Positions 35,624 to 43,444 of a stretch of DNA of 64,000 bases are shown one piece after another. Each line of letters opens with the position of its first letter. The first letter of the stretch is position 1. Both the position numbers and the translations under genes were made by a program. The stretch comes from Alphaproteobacteria bacterium (GTDB lineage: Bacteria > Myxococcota_A > UBA796 > GCA-2862545). Location: contig JACKEQ010000015.1 in the NCBI GenBank assembly GCA_020632885.1, forward strand, positions 1 to 64,000, read 5' to 3'. The notes below the pieces were generated by a model that was not told where the DNA came from, ran no database searches, and saw nothing but the letters and a program-made list of their open reading frames with translations.

Positions 35624-36109
35624 TCAGTACCCGAGGGTGGGGAGCACGAACTTCAGTGCGGCCAGGAGGGCCTTGTCGCGCGGGCGGACGTCCGGGCCGA
35701 AGCGCTCCACGACGTATCCCTCGCCGTCCACCACGAACTTCTCCGCGTCCGAGCGCACCGGTGCGCTGCGGAAGGCCGTGAGGGTGCGGAACAGCGGGCT
35801 CGGGCGGTCTCCCCCCACGCGCATCGGGCGCGAGAGCATGAAGGTGGCGCGGTGGTCGAGCCGGTAGCGGTCCTTGATCCGATCGAGCTCGCCGGGCTCG
35901 CCGCCGAAGTCGTCGCTCGGCACGCCGACGACCGCGAGCCCCATCTCCGCGAACGAGGCGTGGAGGTACTCCACGTCGGCGATCTGATCGGCGAACCGGC
36001 CCTTGGACCCCAGGTTCACGATCAGGATCGGGAGACCCCGGAACACCGCGAGACCCAGGTGATCCCCGTCGATGGTGTCGATGCCGTGGTTGTAGACGGG
36101 CTCTTCCAT
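35624..36109 (-). CDS. Glutathione-peroxidase-fold protein lacking catalytic residues
   Basis: The 161-residue protein follows the thioredoxin-like GPx fold (GLPILIVNLGSK, then LAVVGVPSDDFGG and EKFVVDGEG). The catalytic positions are all replaced. The Cys/Sec after SK is Gly37, the Gln of NQFGG is Asp67, and the Trp/Asn of WNFEKF become Ser120/Asp121. No in-frame TGA is present that could encode Sec. A peroxidase activity is therefore unlikely; it may be a chaperone or binding protein. TATAGC, preceded by TGC, ends 6 bp before the ATG, and no Shine-Dalgarno sequence is present. It abuts the hydrolase stop by 7 bp. Confidence 0.78.
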   Translation of the reverse strand: MEEPVYNHGIDTIDGDHLGLAVFRGLPILIVNLGSKGRFADQIADVEYLHASFAEMGLAVVGVPSDDFGGEPGELDRIKDRYRLDHRATFMLSRPMRVGGDRPSPLFRTLTAFRSAPVRSDAEKFVVDGEGYVVERFGPDVRPRDKALLAALKFVLPTLGY

Positions 36110-36115
36110 CCCGGG

Positions 36116-36124
36116 GCTATAGCA
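36116..36124 (-). promoter_or_regulatory. Extended -10-like element (TGCTATAGC) before the GPx-like gene
   Basis: On the minus strand TGC-TATAGC ends 6 bp before the ATG at 36109. The last position is C, not T, so it is an imperfect match. It overlaps the TAG stop of the hydrolase gene, and may be a promoter, or simply stop codon context. Confidence 0.3.
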
Positions 36125-36824
36125 CGCCCTGCAGGAACGCGATCAGGTCGCCCGCGACCTCGGGCGCGGCCTCGAACATGTGCGTGCCGTGGGCGCCGTC
36201 GGGGTACTCCAGGAACACCCAGCTGGACGGCGCGCCATCCATCTGGGCCACCGACCAGTCCCGCTCGGCCGTGCTGTACGTGAACACCACGGGGACCGAC
36301 AACCCTTCGAGGGTGTTCTGGTTCTCGGTGTACGTTCCGCCCGTGAGGAACCCGAGCGCCACGGGCTCCCGCAGTCCCTCGCTCCCTGCCCAGAGCGCGT
36401 AGTCGAGCGCCGAGGTGGAGCCGTTGGAGGCCCCGAGGATGGCGAGGTCGCCCGCACCCTCCGAGGTGAGGAAGGTCACGGCGGACTCGACGTCGTAGCG
36501 GCCACCCTCGCCCTCGAAGGCGTCCCGGGCCTCACCCCCGCTCTCGCCCGCACCGCGGCGGTCGAGCGCCACGACCCACCATCCCTCCGCGCGGAGGCCG
36601 TCCACGAAGGAGGTCGGCCAGTCCGTGCGGTTCCAGCCGCCCGTCGGCGTCATGTGCAGGAGCAGGACGGCGGGTGCGCCGGCCTCCCCGCGCCAGGCGT
36701 CCGCCACGAGCGCCACACCGTCGCGGGTGGTGAGCTCGATCCGCTCGGCATCCGTGGCCACCGGTGCGGGCGTGGGCACCGCGGGCGGGGTGTGGTTGCA
36801 GGCGATGATCGTCCAGAGCAGCAT
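36117..36824 (-). CDS. Alpha/beta-hydrolase lipoprotein
   Basis: The 235-residue protein has a lipobox (WTIIAC, Cys9) and an alpha/beta-hydrolase fold: the oxyanion-region HMTPTGGW, DRRGAGESGG, the nucleophile elbow GASNG with Ser133, and a C-terminal His (H212 or H215 in DGAHGTHMF). E187 or D189 may be the acid. It is anchored in the envelope and likely an esterase or peptidase-like hydrolase. The ATG at 36824 lies 25 bp from the divergent DUF2505 gene. Confidence 0.83.
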   Translation of the reverse strand: MLLWTIIACNHTPPAVPTPAPVATDAERIELTTRDGVALVADAWRGEAGAPAVLLLHMTPTGGWNRTDWPTSFVDGLRAEGWWVVALDRRGAGESGGEARDAFEGEGGRYDVESAVTFLTSEGAGDLAILGASNGSTSALDYALWAGSEGLREPVALGFLTGGTYTENQNTLEGLSVPVVFTYSTAERDWSVAQMDGAPSSWVFLEYPDGAHGTHMFEAAPEVAGDLIAFLQGVL

Positions 36825-36849
36825 GGTGAGGTCCCCCAGAGGCGAGCAT

Positions 36850-37338
36850 ATGCAGTTCGTGATCGAACAACGGTTCCCGTGCCCCCCCGATCGTTTCTTC
36901 GACCTCCTCGAGGGCGAGGAGCTCGAGGACCGCGTGAAGGCCAGCTCGTCGAGCGTGCGGGAGGCGCTCGGCGCCCACTGGGACGGCCCGATCTTCGTCC
37001 GGCGCACGCGGATCCGCCCCCGGCGCGAGCTACCGGGCCTGGTGGCGAAGCTCCTCGGACCCGAGGGGCTCTCGTACGTCCAGGTGGTCCACACGGCGCG
37101 TCAGGACCAGGAGAACCGCTGGCACCTCGAGGTGGACCGCGTGGGCGAGCGCGTCCGCATCGCGGGTCTCGAGACCGCCCGGGCAGACGGGTCGGGCATG
37201 CGGCTGCGGCTCGACACGACCGTGGAGGTCGACGTCCCGCTGGTGGCGGGACGCGTGGAGGCGGCGGTGCGCAGGGAGATCGAGCGGGTCTTCGAGCGTC
37301 GCCGGATCATCGTGGAGGCGATGGTCGCGGGGATCTGA
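36850..37338 (+). CDS. DUF2505/SRPBCC-fold protein
   Basis: The 162-residue protein starts like DUF2505 and START-type proteins (an FVIEQRFPCPPDRFFDLLEG-like first strand and helix), continues with beta-strands (IFVRRTRIRP, RWHLEVDRVGERVRI) and ends in a long helix (VEAAVRREIERVFERRR). The SRPBCC cavity binds hydrophobic ligands. AGGCGAG lies upstream of the ATG. It is divergent from the hydrolase lipoprotein and lies 61 bp upstream of the Fur-box operon. Function is unknown. Confidence 0.7.
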   Translation: MQFVIEQRFPCPPDRFFDLLEGEELEDRVKASSSSVREALGAHWDGPIFVRRTRIRPRRELPGLVAKLLGPEGLSYVQVVHTARQDQENRWHLEVDRVGERVRIAGLETARADGSGMRLRLDTTVEVDVPLVAGRVEAAVRREIERVFERRRIIVEAMVAGI

Positions 37339-37375
37339 GGGTCGACACCGCCCGAGCAGCGCGCTACACCTGCAA

Positions 37376-37392
37376 CTGAAAGTCATTTTCAG
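37376..37392 (+). promoter_or_regulatory. Fur-box-like palindrome overlapping the DUF4856 ribosome-binding site
   Basis: CTGAAAGTCATTTTCAG is a 17-bp near-perfect palindrome (one mismatched pair) and an AT-rich island in a very GC-rich region. Its core TGAAAGTCATTTTCA matches the 7-1-7 Fur consensus TGAnAATnATTnTCA at all but one specified position. Its last bases are the start of AGGTGAG, the ribosome-binding site of the ATG at 37400, so a bound repressor would block expression directly. Confidence 0.78.
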
Positions 37393-37399
37393 GTGAGTC

Positions 37400-38863
37400 A
37401 TGCGCGCAGCCCTCCTCCTCCTGGTCCTCGGCGCCTGTCCAGCGCCCACACCCACGCCGTCCGAATCGGACGCGGACACGGACGCGGATTCCGACACGGA
37501 CACGGACACGGACACCGACGCGGATGCCGATCCCATCGTGGTCGCGGCGGATCGCTACGCCTTCCCGAGCCGCACCGACCCGTCGGTCGACTCCGCTGTC
37601 TACGACGGCCAGGTGATGCGGCAGCTCCTGATCGCGGACCTGTCGACGCACATCGGTGGGCTCACGGACCGTCTGAACGCGACGTTCATCCCGGACGCCG
37701 GAGACGTCGAGGCGGAGCTCGCGTTCTACTTCGACTTCGACAGTGTCACCTCGGGCGGCCTGACGCCGCTCCACAGCCCGGGGTTGCCCCTCCACCAGGC
37801 CACCTACGACGCCGTCTCCGTCGACAAGGACCTGAACGGCAAGATCGCCGGCAACGACAGCGCGACGGACCACGCGGACTGGTCCACGTCGTTCACGGGG
37901 TTCGCCGCTCCGGGCGTCACCACCCCCGAGTCGCTCGTGCGCCACTGGTTCGCAGCGCTCGACGCCCAGGCGGTCGCGTGGTCGGCCGGCACCTACCCGC
38001 TCGACCCCTCGGGTGCGCCGGTCGCCGGCGTGCACCTCACCGACGACGGGCTGGACCTCCAGCAGCTCGTCGAGAAGTTCCTGCGGGGTGCGGTGGCCCT
38101 CTCCCAGGGCGGGGACGACTACCTGGACGACGACGTCCCCGGGAAGGGGCTGCTCTCGAGCCACGCCGATGTCGAGGCGGGCGAGCCGTACACGCCCCTG
38201 GAGCACGCGTGGGACGAGGGCTGGGGCTACTTCGGCGGCTCGCGGGGCTACGGCGGCTGGACGGACATGGAGATCGCCCAGGGGGCCGTCGACGTGGACG
38301 TGTCCGGCACGATCGACCTCCATCGGGAGTGGTCCACCGGCGCCTCCGCCAACGCCGCCAAGCGCGACCTCGGGGCCGTGAGCCCGGTGGACTTCACGGG
38401 AGACGCGTGGGCCGCCTTCCACGGCGGGCGCGAGCTCCTCGCGAGCACCACGGGCGACCTGACGCCTGCCGAGCTGGACGCCCTCCGCGGCTACCGCGAC
38501 GAGGCGCTCCTGGCCTGGGAGCGCGCCATCGCGGCCACGGTCGTGCACTACATCAACGAAGTCCTCGTGGACATGGGCCGGTTCGGCACACCCGACTACG
38601 TGTACGCCGACCACGCCAAGCATTTCTCGGAGATGAAGGGCTTCGCGCTGGGCTTCCAGTTCGACCCCCACTCCCCCCTCACCGACGCGCAGTTCGCGGA
38701 GCTGCACGGCTACCTCGCCGACCGGCCCGTGCTACCGGGTGCGGACGCGACGGCGGTGGAGGCGTACGCCGCCGACCTCCGCGCGGCCCGGGCGCTGCTC
38801 GGCACGGTGTACGGCTTCGCCCCCGCGAACCTCGGAGACGTCGATGGCACGCAAGGCTGGTAG
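37400..38863 (+). CDS. DUF4856 lipoprotein, first gene of the Fur-box operon
   Basis: The 487-residue protein has a signal with lipobox (VLGAC, Cys13) and an acidic Asp-rich linker (about 22-45). A DUF4856-type domain follows: RYAFPSR, SAVYDGQVMRQLL, then the conserved KGFALGFQFDPHSPL near the end. DUF4856 proteins are usually encoded beside imelysins in iron-responsive surface operons, which holds here: the imelysin gene overlaps this one by 20 bp. The protein is expected on the outer-membrane surface, probably in iron or haem acquisition; the substrate is inferred. AGGTGAG upstream fixes the start. Confidence 0.88.
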   Translation: MRAALLLLVLGACPAPTPTPSESDADTDADSDTDTDTDTDADADPIVVAADRYAFPSRTDPSVDSAVYDGQVMRQLLIADLSTHIGGLTDRLNATFIPDAGDVEAELAFYFDFDSVTSGGLTPLHSPGLPLHQATYDAVSVDKDLNGKIAGNDSATDHADWSTSFTGFAAPGVTTPESLVRHWFAALDAQAVAWSAGTYPLDPSGAPVAGVHLTDDGLDLQQLVEKFLRGAVALSQGGDDYLDDDVPGKGLLSSHADVEAGEPYTPLEHAWDEGWGYFGGSRGYGGWTDMEIAQGAVDVDVSGTIDLHREWSTGASANAAKRDLGAVSPVDFTGDAWAAFHGGRELLASTTGDLTPAELDALRGYRDEALLAWERAIAATVVHYINEVLVDMGRFGTPDYVYADHAKHFSEMKGFALGFQFDPHSPLTDAQFAELHGYLADRPVLPGADATAVEAYAADLRAARALLGTVYGFAPANLGDVDGTQGW

Positions 38864-39995
38864 TTGGGCGCTCCTCGGCGGGCTGGCGTTGGCGGCGGCC
38901 TGGCAGAGCGGCGGTTGTGACGCGCCCCCGGAAGCACCGCCGGCACCTCCCGCCATGCAGGAGGTCCTCGGGTCCCTCCCAACGAACGTCGTGCTGCCGC
39001 GCCTGGCCACCTTCCGCGAGCAGCTCGTGCTCCTCAAGGGTCCCATCGAGGCCTGGCGCACCGGTGGGTCCGCGCAGGACCGCGACCTCGCACGGGTCGC
39101 GTTCGTGGACGCCATGCGCGTCTGGCAGGAGCTCGAGGCCATGCAGATCGGCCCGATCGCGAGCGCCCTCACCTCGGACCACGGGCAGTACCTGCGCGAC
39201 GAGATCTACTCCTGGCCCACCGTGAGCCCGTGCCGCGTCGACCAGGAGACCGTGGAGGCGGGCTGGTCGTCGCCCACGTGGTTCGACGACAACCTCGTGA
39301 ACGTCTATGGCCTCGATGCTCTCGAGCACCTGCTCTTCGCCGGCCCCGACAACACCTGTCCGGGGCAGATCCCGATCAACGCCGATGGCACCTGGGACGC
39401 CCTCGGGCCGGCGGGCGTGGACGCGAACCGGGCGGCGTACGCGTCGGCCGTGCTCGACCACCTGCTCGTCGACGTGGACAGGACCCGCGACGCGCTCGCG
39501 GCCCACCCGCTCGACGCCGCGACCTACGGCTCCGAGCAGGCCGCGCTGAACGACGTCTTCGACGCCCTCTTCTACCTGGAGACGCACGTCCAGGACCGCA
39601 AGATGGCCGAGCCGCTCGGGCTCCGGGACTGCACGATCGACTGCCTGGAGCTCGTGGAGAGCCGGGGTCTGTCGGGGGCCAGCCATGTCTGGCTCGCCCA
39701 CGACGTGATCGGCGTGCGCGACCTCTTCACGGGGGGTGAGGGGCCCGGCTTCCCGGAGCTCCTGGCGGGCTCCGGTCGCCAGGACCTCGCCGATGGCTTC
39801 CTCGCCGCCCTCGACCAGGCCCACGCCGACCTCGTGGCGCTGCCCGGACCCGTGGACGAGTCGTCGGCGCTGGCTCCCGCGGCGCTCGAGCGGGCCTACG
39901 CGTCCGTGCAGGCGGCCGCGGACATCCTGCGGGTCGACATCGCCACCGCGCTGCTCCTCGAGATCCCGAACGAGGCCGCGGGCGACAACGATTGA
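38844..39995 (+). CDS. Imelysin-family protein
   Basis: The 383-residue protein has an N-terminal hydrophobic segment with Cys25 (possible lipobox, SGGC, non-standard), a low-complexity Ala/Pro linker and an all-helical imelysin domain. The family motif GxHxxE reads G156-L-D-A-L-E161, so the His is Asp; LLF follows, as in imelysin-like proteins. Later helices include AAYASAVLDHLLVDVDRTRD and the repeated-bundle half VWLAHDVIGVRDLF. Imelysins are iron-regulated outer-membrane or periplasmic proteins thought to take part in iron uptake. GGAGA lies near the ATG at 38844 inside the DUF4856 gene. It ends in TGATG with the next gene. Confidence 0.87.
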   Translation: MARKAGSWALLGGLALAAAWQSGGCDAPPEAPPAPPAMQEVLGSLPTNVVLPRLATFREQLVLLKGPIEAWRTGGSAQDRDLARVAFVDAMRVWQELEAMQIGPIASALTSDHGQYLRDEIYSWPTVSPCRVDQETVEAGWSSPTWFDDNLVNVYGLDALEHLLFAGPDNTCPGQIPINADGTWDALGPAGVDANRAAYASAVLDHLLVDVDRTRDALAAHPLDAATYGSEQAALNDVFDALFYLETHVQDRKMAEPLGLRDCTIDCLELVESRGLSGASHVWLAHDVIGVRDLFTGGEGPGFPELLAGSGRQDLADGFLAALDQAHADLVALPGPVDESSALAPAALERAYASVQAAADILRVDIATALLLEIPNEAAGDND

Positions 39996-40942
39996 TGCTC
40001 ACGCTGCTCCAGCCCTTCCTGGACCCCGGCAGCCGCACGTACTTCGCGGCGCTGCTGGTCTCGGGGGCGCTGGCGCTGCTCCTCACCCGGCCTGGCTGGA
40101 CGGGGCTCAGAGCGGCGGCCGCCGCATTCCTGACCCCCTCGAGCCGCCTGGACGTCCAGCTGCTCCTCGCGCGACAGCTCGTCCGTCTCGCGTTCCTGGG
40201 CCCGACGGTCGGAGGGGCGTGGTGGGTCGCCAACCGCGTCGTCGGCGCCCTCGACATGCTGGGCCGCCCCGCGCTCCCGGCCCTCCCGCTCGCCGGGCTC
40301 GCCTACACGATCGTGCTCTTCGTCCTCTGGGACGCCAGCCGCTTCGCGTCCCACTGGCTCATGCACCGCGTGCCCGCGCTCTGGACGTTCCACCAGGTCC
40401 ACCACAGCGCGACGAACCTGACCCCTCTGACGTTCCACCGCGTGCACCCCGTCGAGTCGGTGGTCTACGCGCTGCGGGGCGCCCTCGTGACGGGCGTGGC
40501 GGCAGGCGTGTGGTTCTGGGTGTTCGGGACGAGCCCCGAGGTCCTCACCGTGCTCGGAGTCCACGCCGTGGGATGGACGGCCAACCTGGTGACGGGCAAC
40601 CTCCGCCACAGCCACGTCTGGCTGTCCTTCGGCCCGGTCGAGCGCTGGCTCTTGAGCCCCGCACAGCACCAGCTCCACCACGCCCTCGATCACGATCACG
40701 TCAACCTGGGGACCTGGCTGGCCTGCTGGGACCGGATGGCCGGGACCCTCGAGCTCGCCGGGAGCCAGCCCACCACCTACGGTCTGCGGCACGCCAACCA
40801 CACCCATGACCTGCTCTCCGCCTGGATGGATCCCGTCCTCGCGACGATCGGCTGGAACCCGCGGGCCGGCGCGGTGTCCGTGGGGTCGGGAGGTGCCGGT
40901 GTGGTGGATGACGATGGCAATGGCGATGGAGGTCGCTGCTGA
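39995..40942 (+). CDS. Sterol desaturase / fatty acid hydroxylase-family membrane enzyme
   Basis: The 315-residue protein has about four membrane segments and the eight-His di-iron signature: H120 and H124 (SHWLMH), H133, H136 and H137 (HQVHH), H148 (FHRVH) and a distal HQLHH with nearby HDH. Such enzymes hydroxylate or desaturate lipids using oxygen and need iron, which fits an iron-regulated operon. The ATG overlaps the imelysin stop (TGATG). The C-terminal tail (Gly/Asp-rich) overlaps the L,D-transpeptidase gene by 44 bp. The lipid target is unknown. Confidence 0.87.
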   Translation: MLTLLQPFLDPGSRTYFAALLVSGALALLLTRPGWTGLRAAAAAFLTPSSRLDVQLLLARQLVRLAFLGPTVGGAWWVANRVVGALDMLGRPALPALPLAGLAYTIVLFVLWDASRFASHWLMHRVPALWTFHQVHHSATNLTPLTFHRVHPVESVVYALRGALVTGVAAGVWFWVFGTSPEVLTVLGVHAVGWTANLVTGNLRHSHVWLSFGPVERWLLSPAQHQLHHALDHDHVNLGTWLACWDRMAGTLELAGSQPTTYGLRHANHTHDLLSAWMDPVLATIGWNPRAGAVSVGSGGAGVVDDDGNGDGGRC

Positions 40943-41495
40943 ACCGCTCCCGGAAGGGTGCGTGGCCACGACGGCCGCCCTGCCCACCCCGCAGACCGAG
41001 CGGCTGAAGGGCGACCGGGTGCTCGTGGTGGCGAAGGCTGCCCGACGCCTGATGCTCTTCGATGGCGGCGAGCTCTCGGTGGTGGACGGGAGCCCCGCGT
41101 GCTGGTCGGTGGCCCTGGGCTACGACTACCCCGACGGACACAAGCGGGTCATGGGCGACCGCAGGACCCCCGAGGGCTGGTACACCACGTCGGACCGCCC
41201 GTGGTCGGCCTTCTACGGCGCGATCACCATCCACTACCCGGGCGTGGAGGACGCCGAGGCGGGCGCACGGGACGGGCGCATCACGAGCGCACAGCGCGAC
41301 AGCATCGTTGCAGCGCACCGGAAGGGCGTGCTGCCTCCCATGGAGACCCGTCTGGGCGGGAAGATCCTGATCCACGGCGGCGGGAACAGCGCCGACTGGA
41401 CCCTGGGCTGCGTGGCGATGGAGGACCGGGAGCTCGACGGTCTGCGCGCGACCCTCCCGAAGGGCATGCGCACGGACGTCCTCATCCTGCCCTGA
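40899..41495 (+). CDS. YkuD-type L,D-transpeptidase
   Basis: The 198-residue protein has the L,D-transpeptidase catalytic motif H159-G...C171 (LIHGGGNSADWTLGCVAM), the nucleophilic Cys being in TLGC. The order of strands (VLVVAKAARRLMLFDGG, then TPEGWY) matches the YkuD fold. It should form 3-3 peptidoglycan crosslinks or attach proteins to peptidoglycan. GTG at 40899 has GGGAGG 5 bp upstream. The N-terminus has a Met-rich hydrophobic stretch ending in AEP that may be a weak signal peptide. It is the last gene of the Fur-box operon and overlaps the desaturase gene, so its function there may be anchoring surface proteins; this is inference. Confidence 0.83.
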   Translation: MWWMTMAMAMEVAAEPLPEGCVATTAALPTPQTERLKGDRVLVVAKAARRLMLFDGGELSVVDGSPACWSVALGYDYPDGHKRVMGDRRTPEGWYTTSDRPWSAFYGAITIHYPGVEDAEAGARDGRITSAQRDSIVAAHRKGVLPPMETRLGGKILIHGGGNSADWTLGCVAMEDRELDGLRATLPKGMRTDVLILP

Positions 41496-41504
41496 GGTCC
41501 GTCC

Positions 41505-43322
41505 CTACGGCTCTGGGAGCTGCCCGCATCCGGAGACGACGGCGGAGACGGCCTCCCGGACCCATCCGCGCACGGCGGCGTCGCTGCGCCGGCCCGAGGG
41601 CCCGACGGCGAGCGCAGCCTCCACGCGCGCGAGGGTGTCCTCGCAGGAGTCCGGCCCGAGCTCGACCCACCGGCCGGTGAGCGTGGGGGGCTCGGTGCAC
41701 ACACCGTCGCGAACCGCGGCCCCTGGGGGGTCCCAGCCGGCGAGGAACGAGGGGTCCATCGCCAACCGGCCCGCCGCTTCCGAGCCGCTCGGGGGGCGAC
41801 GGGAGACCACGGCCTCGACGAAGGCACGCCCGGACGTCACATCGGTCACCAGCGCGGGCGCGTCCATGCAGCCGAGGATCCTGGCGGTCAGGACGGGCGC
41901 CACCACTCCCTTCAGAAGCGTTTCCGTCTCGACGGGAGTGAGCTCCCCGTCGGCCAGCAGAACCTCAAGTCGCAGCCGGGGATCGCGCCGCGGGTTCTTC
42001 GGTGGACTCGGGCACAGTGGACCCTCACCCGGTGCGTCGTACCAGCGAGCGAGAGCGTCATCCAGGTCCACGATGGTGTAGGGCCGGATGATCTCGATAA
42101 CCGTCGACACCCGCGCCGCCCCGGCCCTCACACGCTCGATGTCCTTCTGCTGCTTCACCTGCTCGATCGGTGACAATCGGTAGCTCCCGGCCTCTTGGAG
42201 CGCGCGTTGGGTCTCGGAGTCGAGACCATGGATCAGACCCCGGGTGGCGGCGAGTGCCAGATGAACCCGCGCGGCGGCGCTCCGCCGCTCGAGAGGCAGC
42301 GTGTCCACCGCATCGACGAGCGCCTCCAGGGCGCTCAAGCGATCTTCGAGGTCGGTGTGGCATTCCAGCGTCGACCCCAGGAGGCTCACCAACGAGCCCC
42401 GATAGGGGCTACCGACGAAGGCCAACACGTGCGGTGCAGGTGCCGTTGCTTCCAGGGCCTCCCGGCCCAAGCGCCCCCCCGTCAAGTCGTCGCCGAGTCC
42501 GAATCGCTCGAAGACCTCCGACAGCCCCTTGCGAGCACGATCGGGGAAGGCGGCCTGCGTGCGGAGCAGGTAGTGACGCATCTCGGCCGCCACGTCGCAC
42601 GACCGCCCGAGCTCGGCGGAGATGGCCCACCGGGCAGCGAGCTCCCGCCACTCCGCGGCATCGACCGTGGCGCCGCGGCGGCCCAGCTCGGAAGGGATGC
42701 GCTCGAGCGCCTTCTGCATCCGCAGTGTGAAGACGTCCTCGTAGGTCTCGGAGGCATCCTTCCACCGCCTCTCCATTTCAGCGCGGGTGGTGGCGAGCGC
42801 CACGAGCGCACGATCGAAGCCGGGATCCTCGTCTGCCGCGCGCTCGAAGCTCTCGAGGGCTCCTTCGAGGTCGTCCTCGGCGAGCCTCTCGAGGCCGAGC
42901 CCCCACGCCACGACCGCCGCCAGGCTCTCGGTGGCCCGCCCCGCCATGATGCGCCGGACCACGCCCGGGCTCGGGTCGAGCCCGAGGTTCTGGATGAGCA
43001 GCGTGGACGCGCGCCGCGAGACGGTGAGGTAGTCGCCCAGCGCCCCGTCCACCTCGGTACGTCCGACGACCTCACCCCCGTCGTCGAGCACCTGCCAGAC
43101 CACCTCCAGCCGTCGATCCGCCACCCTCCACGTGCCGCGGACGGTCCACTCGGGGTCGTCCTCACCCACCTCCAGACCCGGGACGAGTGCGAGGTCCTCC
43201 TCGAGGAGCGCCGAGAGCGCGAACCCGAGACCACGCTCGTCACCCTCGCGGCCCTGGGACTGTGAGGGTTGCACCAGCACGGACTGGGCGTTGGCCAGAG
43301 TGGCCCAGAGGGCGAGCAGCAT
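41505..43322 (-). CDS. Secreted TPR-containing protein
   Basis: The 605-residue protein has a signal peptide (ALWATLANAQ). The first 130 residues resemble the curli/FlgO-like N-terminal domain found ahead of TPR sections (a GFALSALLEEDLALVPG-like helix and strand pair). TPR-like helices follow about 140-190 (LEGALESFERAADEDPGFDRAL), and the remaining sequence is helical and unrecognised. A Cys-containing C-terminal part (CTEPPTL, DSCEDTL, SGCGQ) may be disulfide-bonded. It is convergent with the L,D-transpeptidase gene (9 bp) and divergent from the amidohydrolase gene (122 bp). The role is unknown. Confidence 0.7.
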   Translation of the reverse strand: MLLALWATLANAQSVLVQPSQSQGREGDERGLGFALSALLEEDLALVPGLEVGEDDPEWTVRGTWRVADRRLEVVWQVLDDGGEVVGRTEVDGALGDYLTVSRRASTLLIQNLGLDPSPGVVRRIMAGRATESLAAVVAWGLGLERLAEDDLEGALESFERAADEDPGFDRALVALATTRAEMERRWKDASETYEDVFTLRMQKALERIPSELGRRGATVDAAEWRELAARWAISAELGRSCDVAAEMRHYLLRTQAAFPDRARKGLSEVFERFGLGDDLTGGRLGREALEATAPAPHVLAFVGSPYRGSLVSLLGSTLECHTDLEDRLSALEALVDAVDTLPLERRSAAARVHLALAATRGLIHGLDSETQRALQEAGSYRLSPIEQVKQQKDIERVRAGAARVSTVIEIIRPYTIVDLDDALARWYDAPGEGPLCPSPPKNPRRDPRLRLEVLLADGELTPVETETLLKGVVAPVLTARILGCMDAPALVTDVTSGRAFVEAVVSRRPPSGSEAAGRLAMDPSFLAGWDPPGAAVRDGVCTEPPTLTGRWVELGPDSCEDTLARVEAALAVGPSGRRSDAAVRGWVREAVSAVVSGCGQLPEP

Positions 43323-43444
43323 GGGGTCCCCACAGCGTCGAGTCGGTCGTATCGCGACGTCATGTGCCCGACACGACGCTGTTTCCCACAATCCTCAACG
43401 GATCGTCCCAACCGATGATAGTCGTGGGCGACCCCGGAGGCCTC

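Noticed and set aside
35624..36109. Selenocysteine-containing glutathione peroxidase
   Set aside because: The Cys/Sec position is a GGC (Gly) codon, with no in-frame TGA and no SECIS-like hairpin noted.
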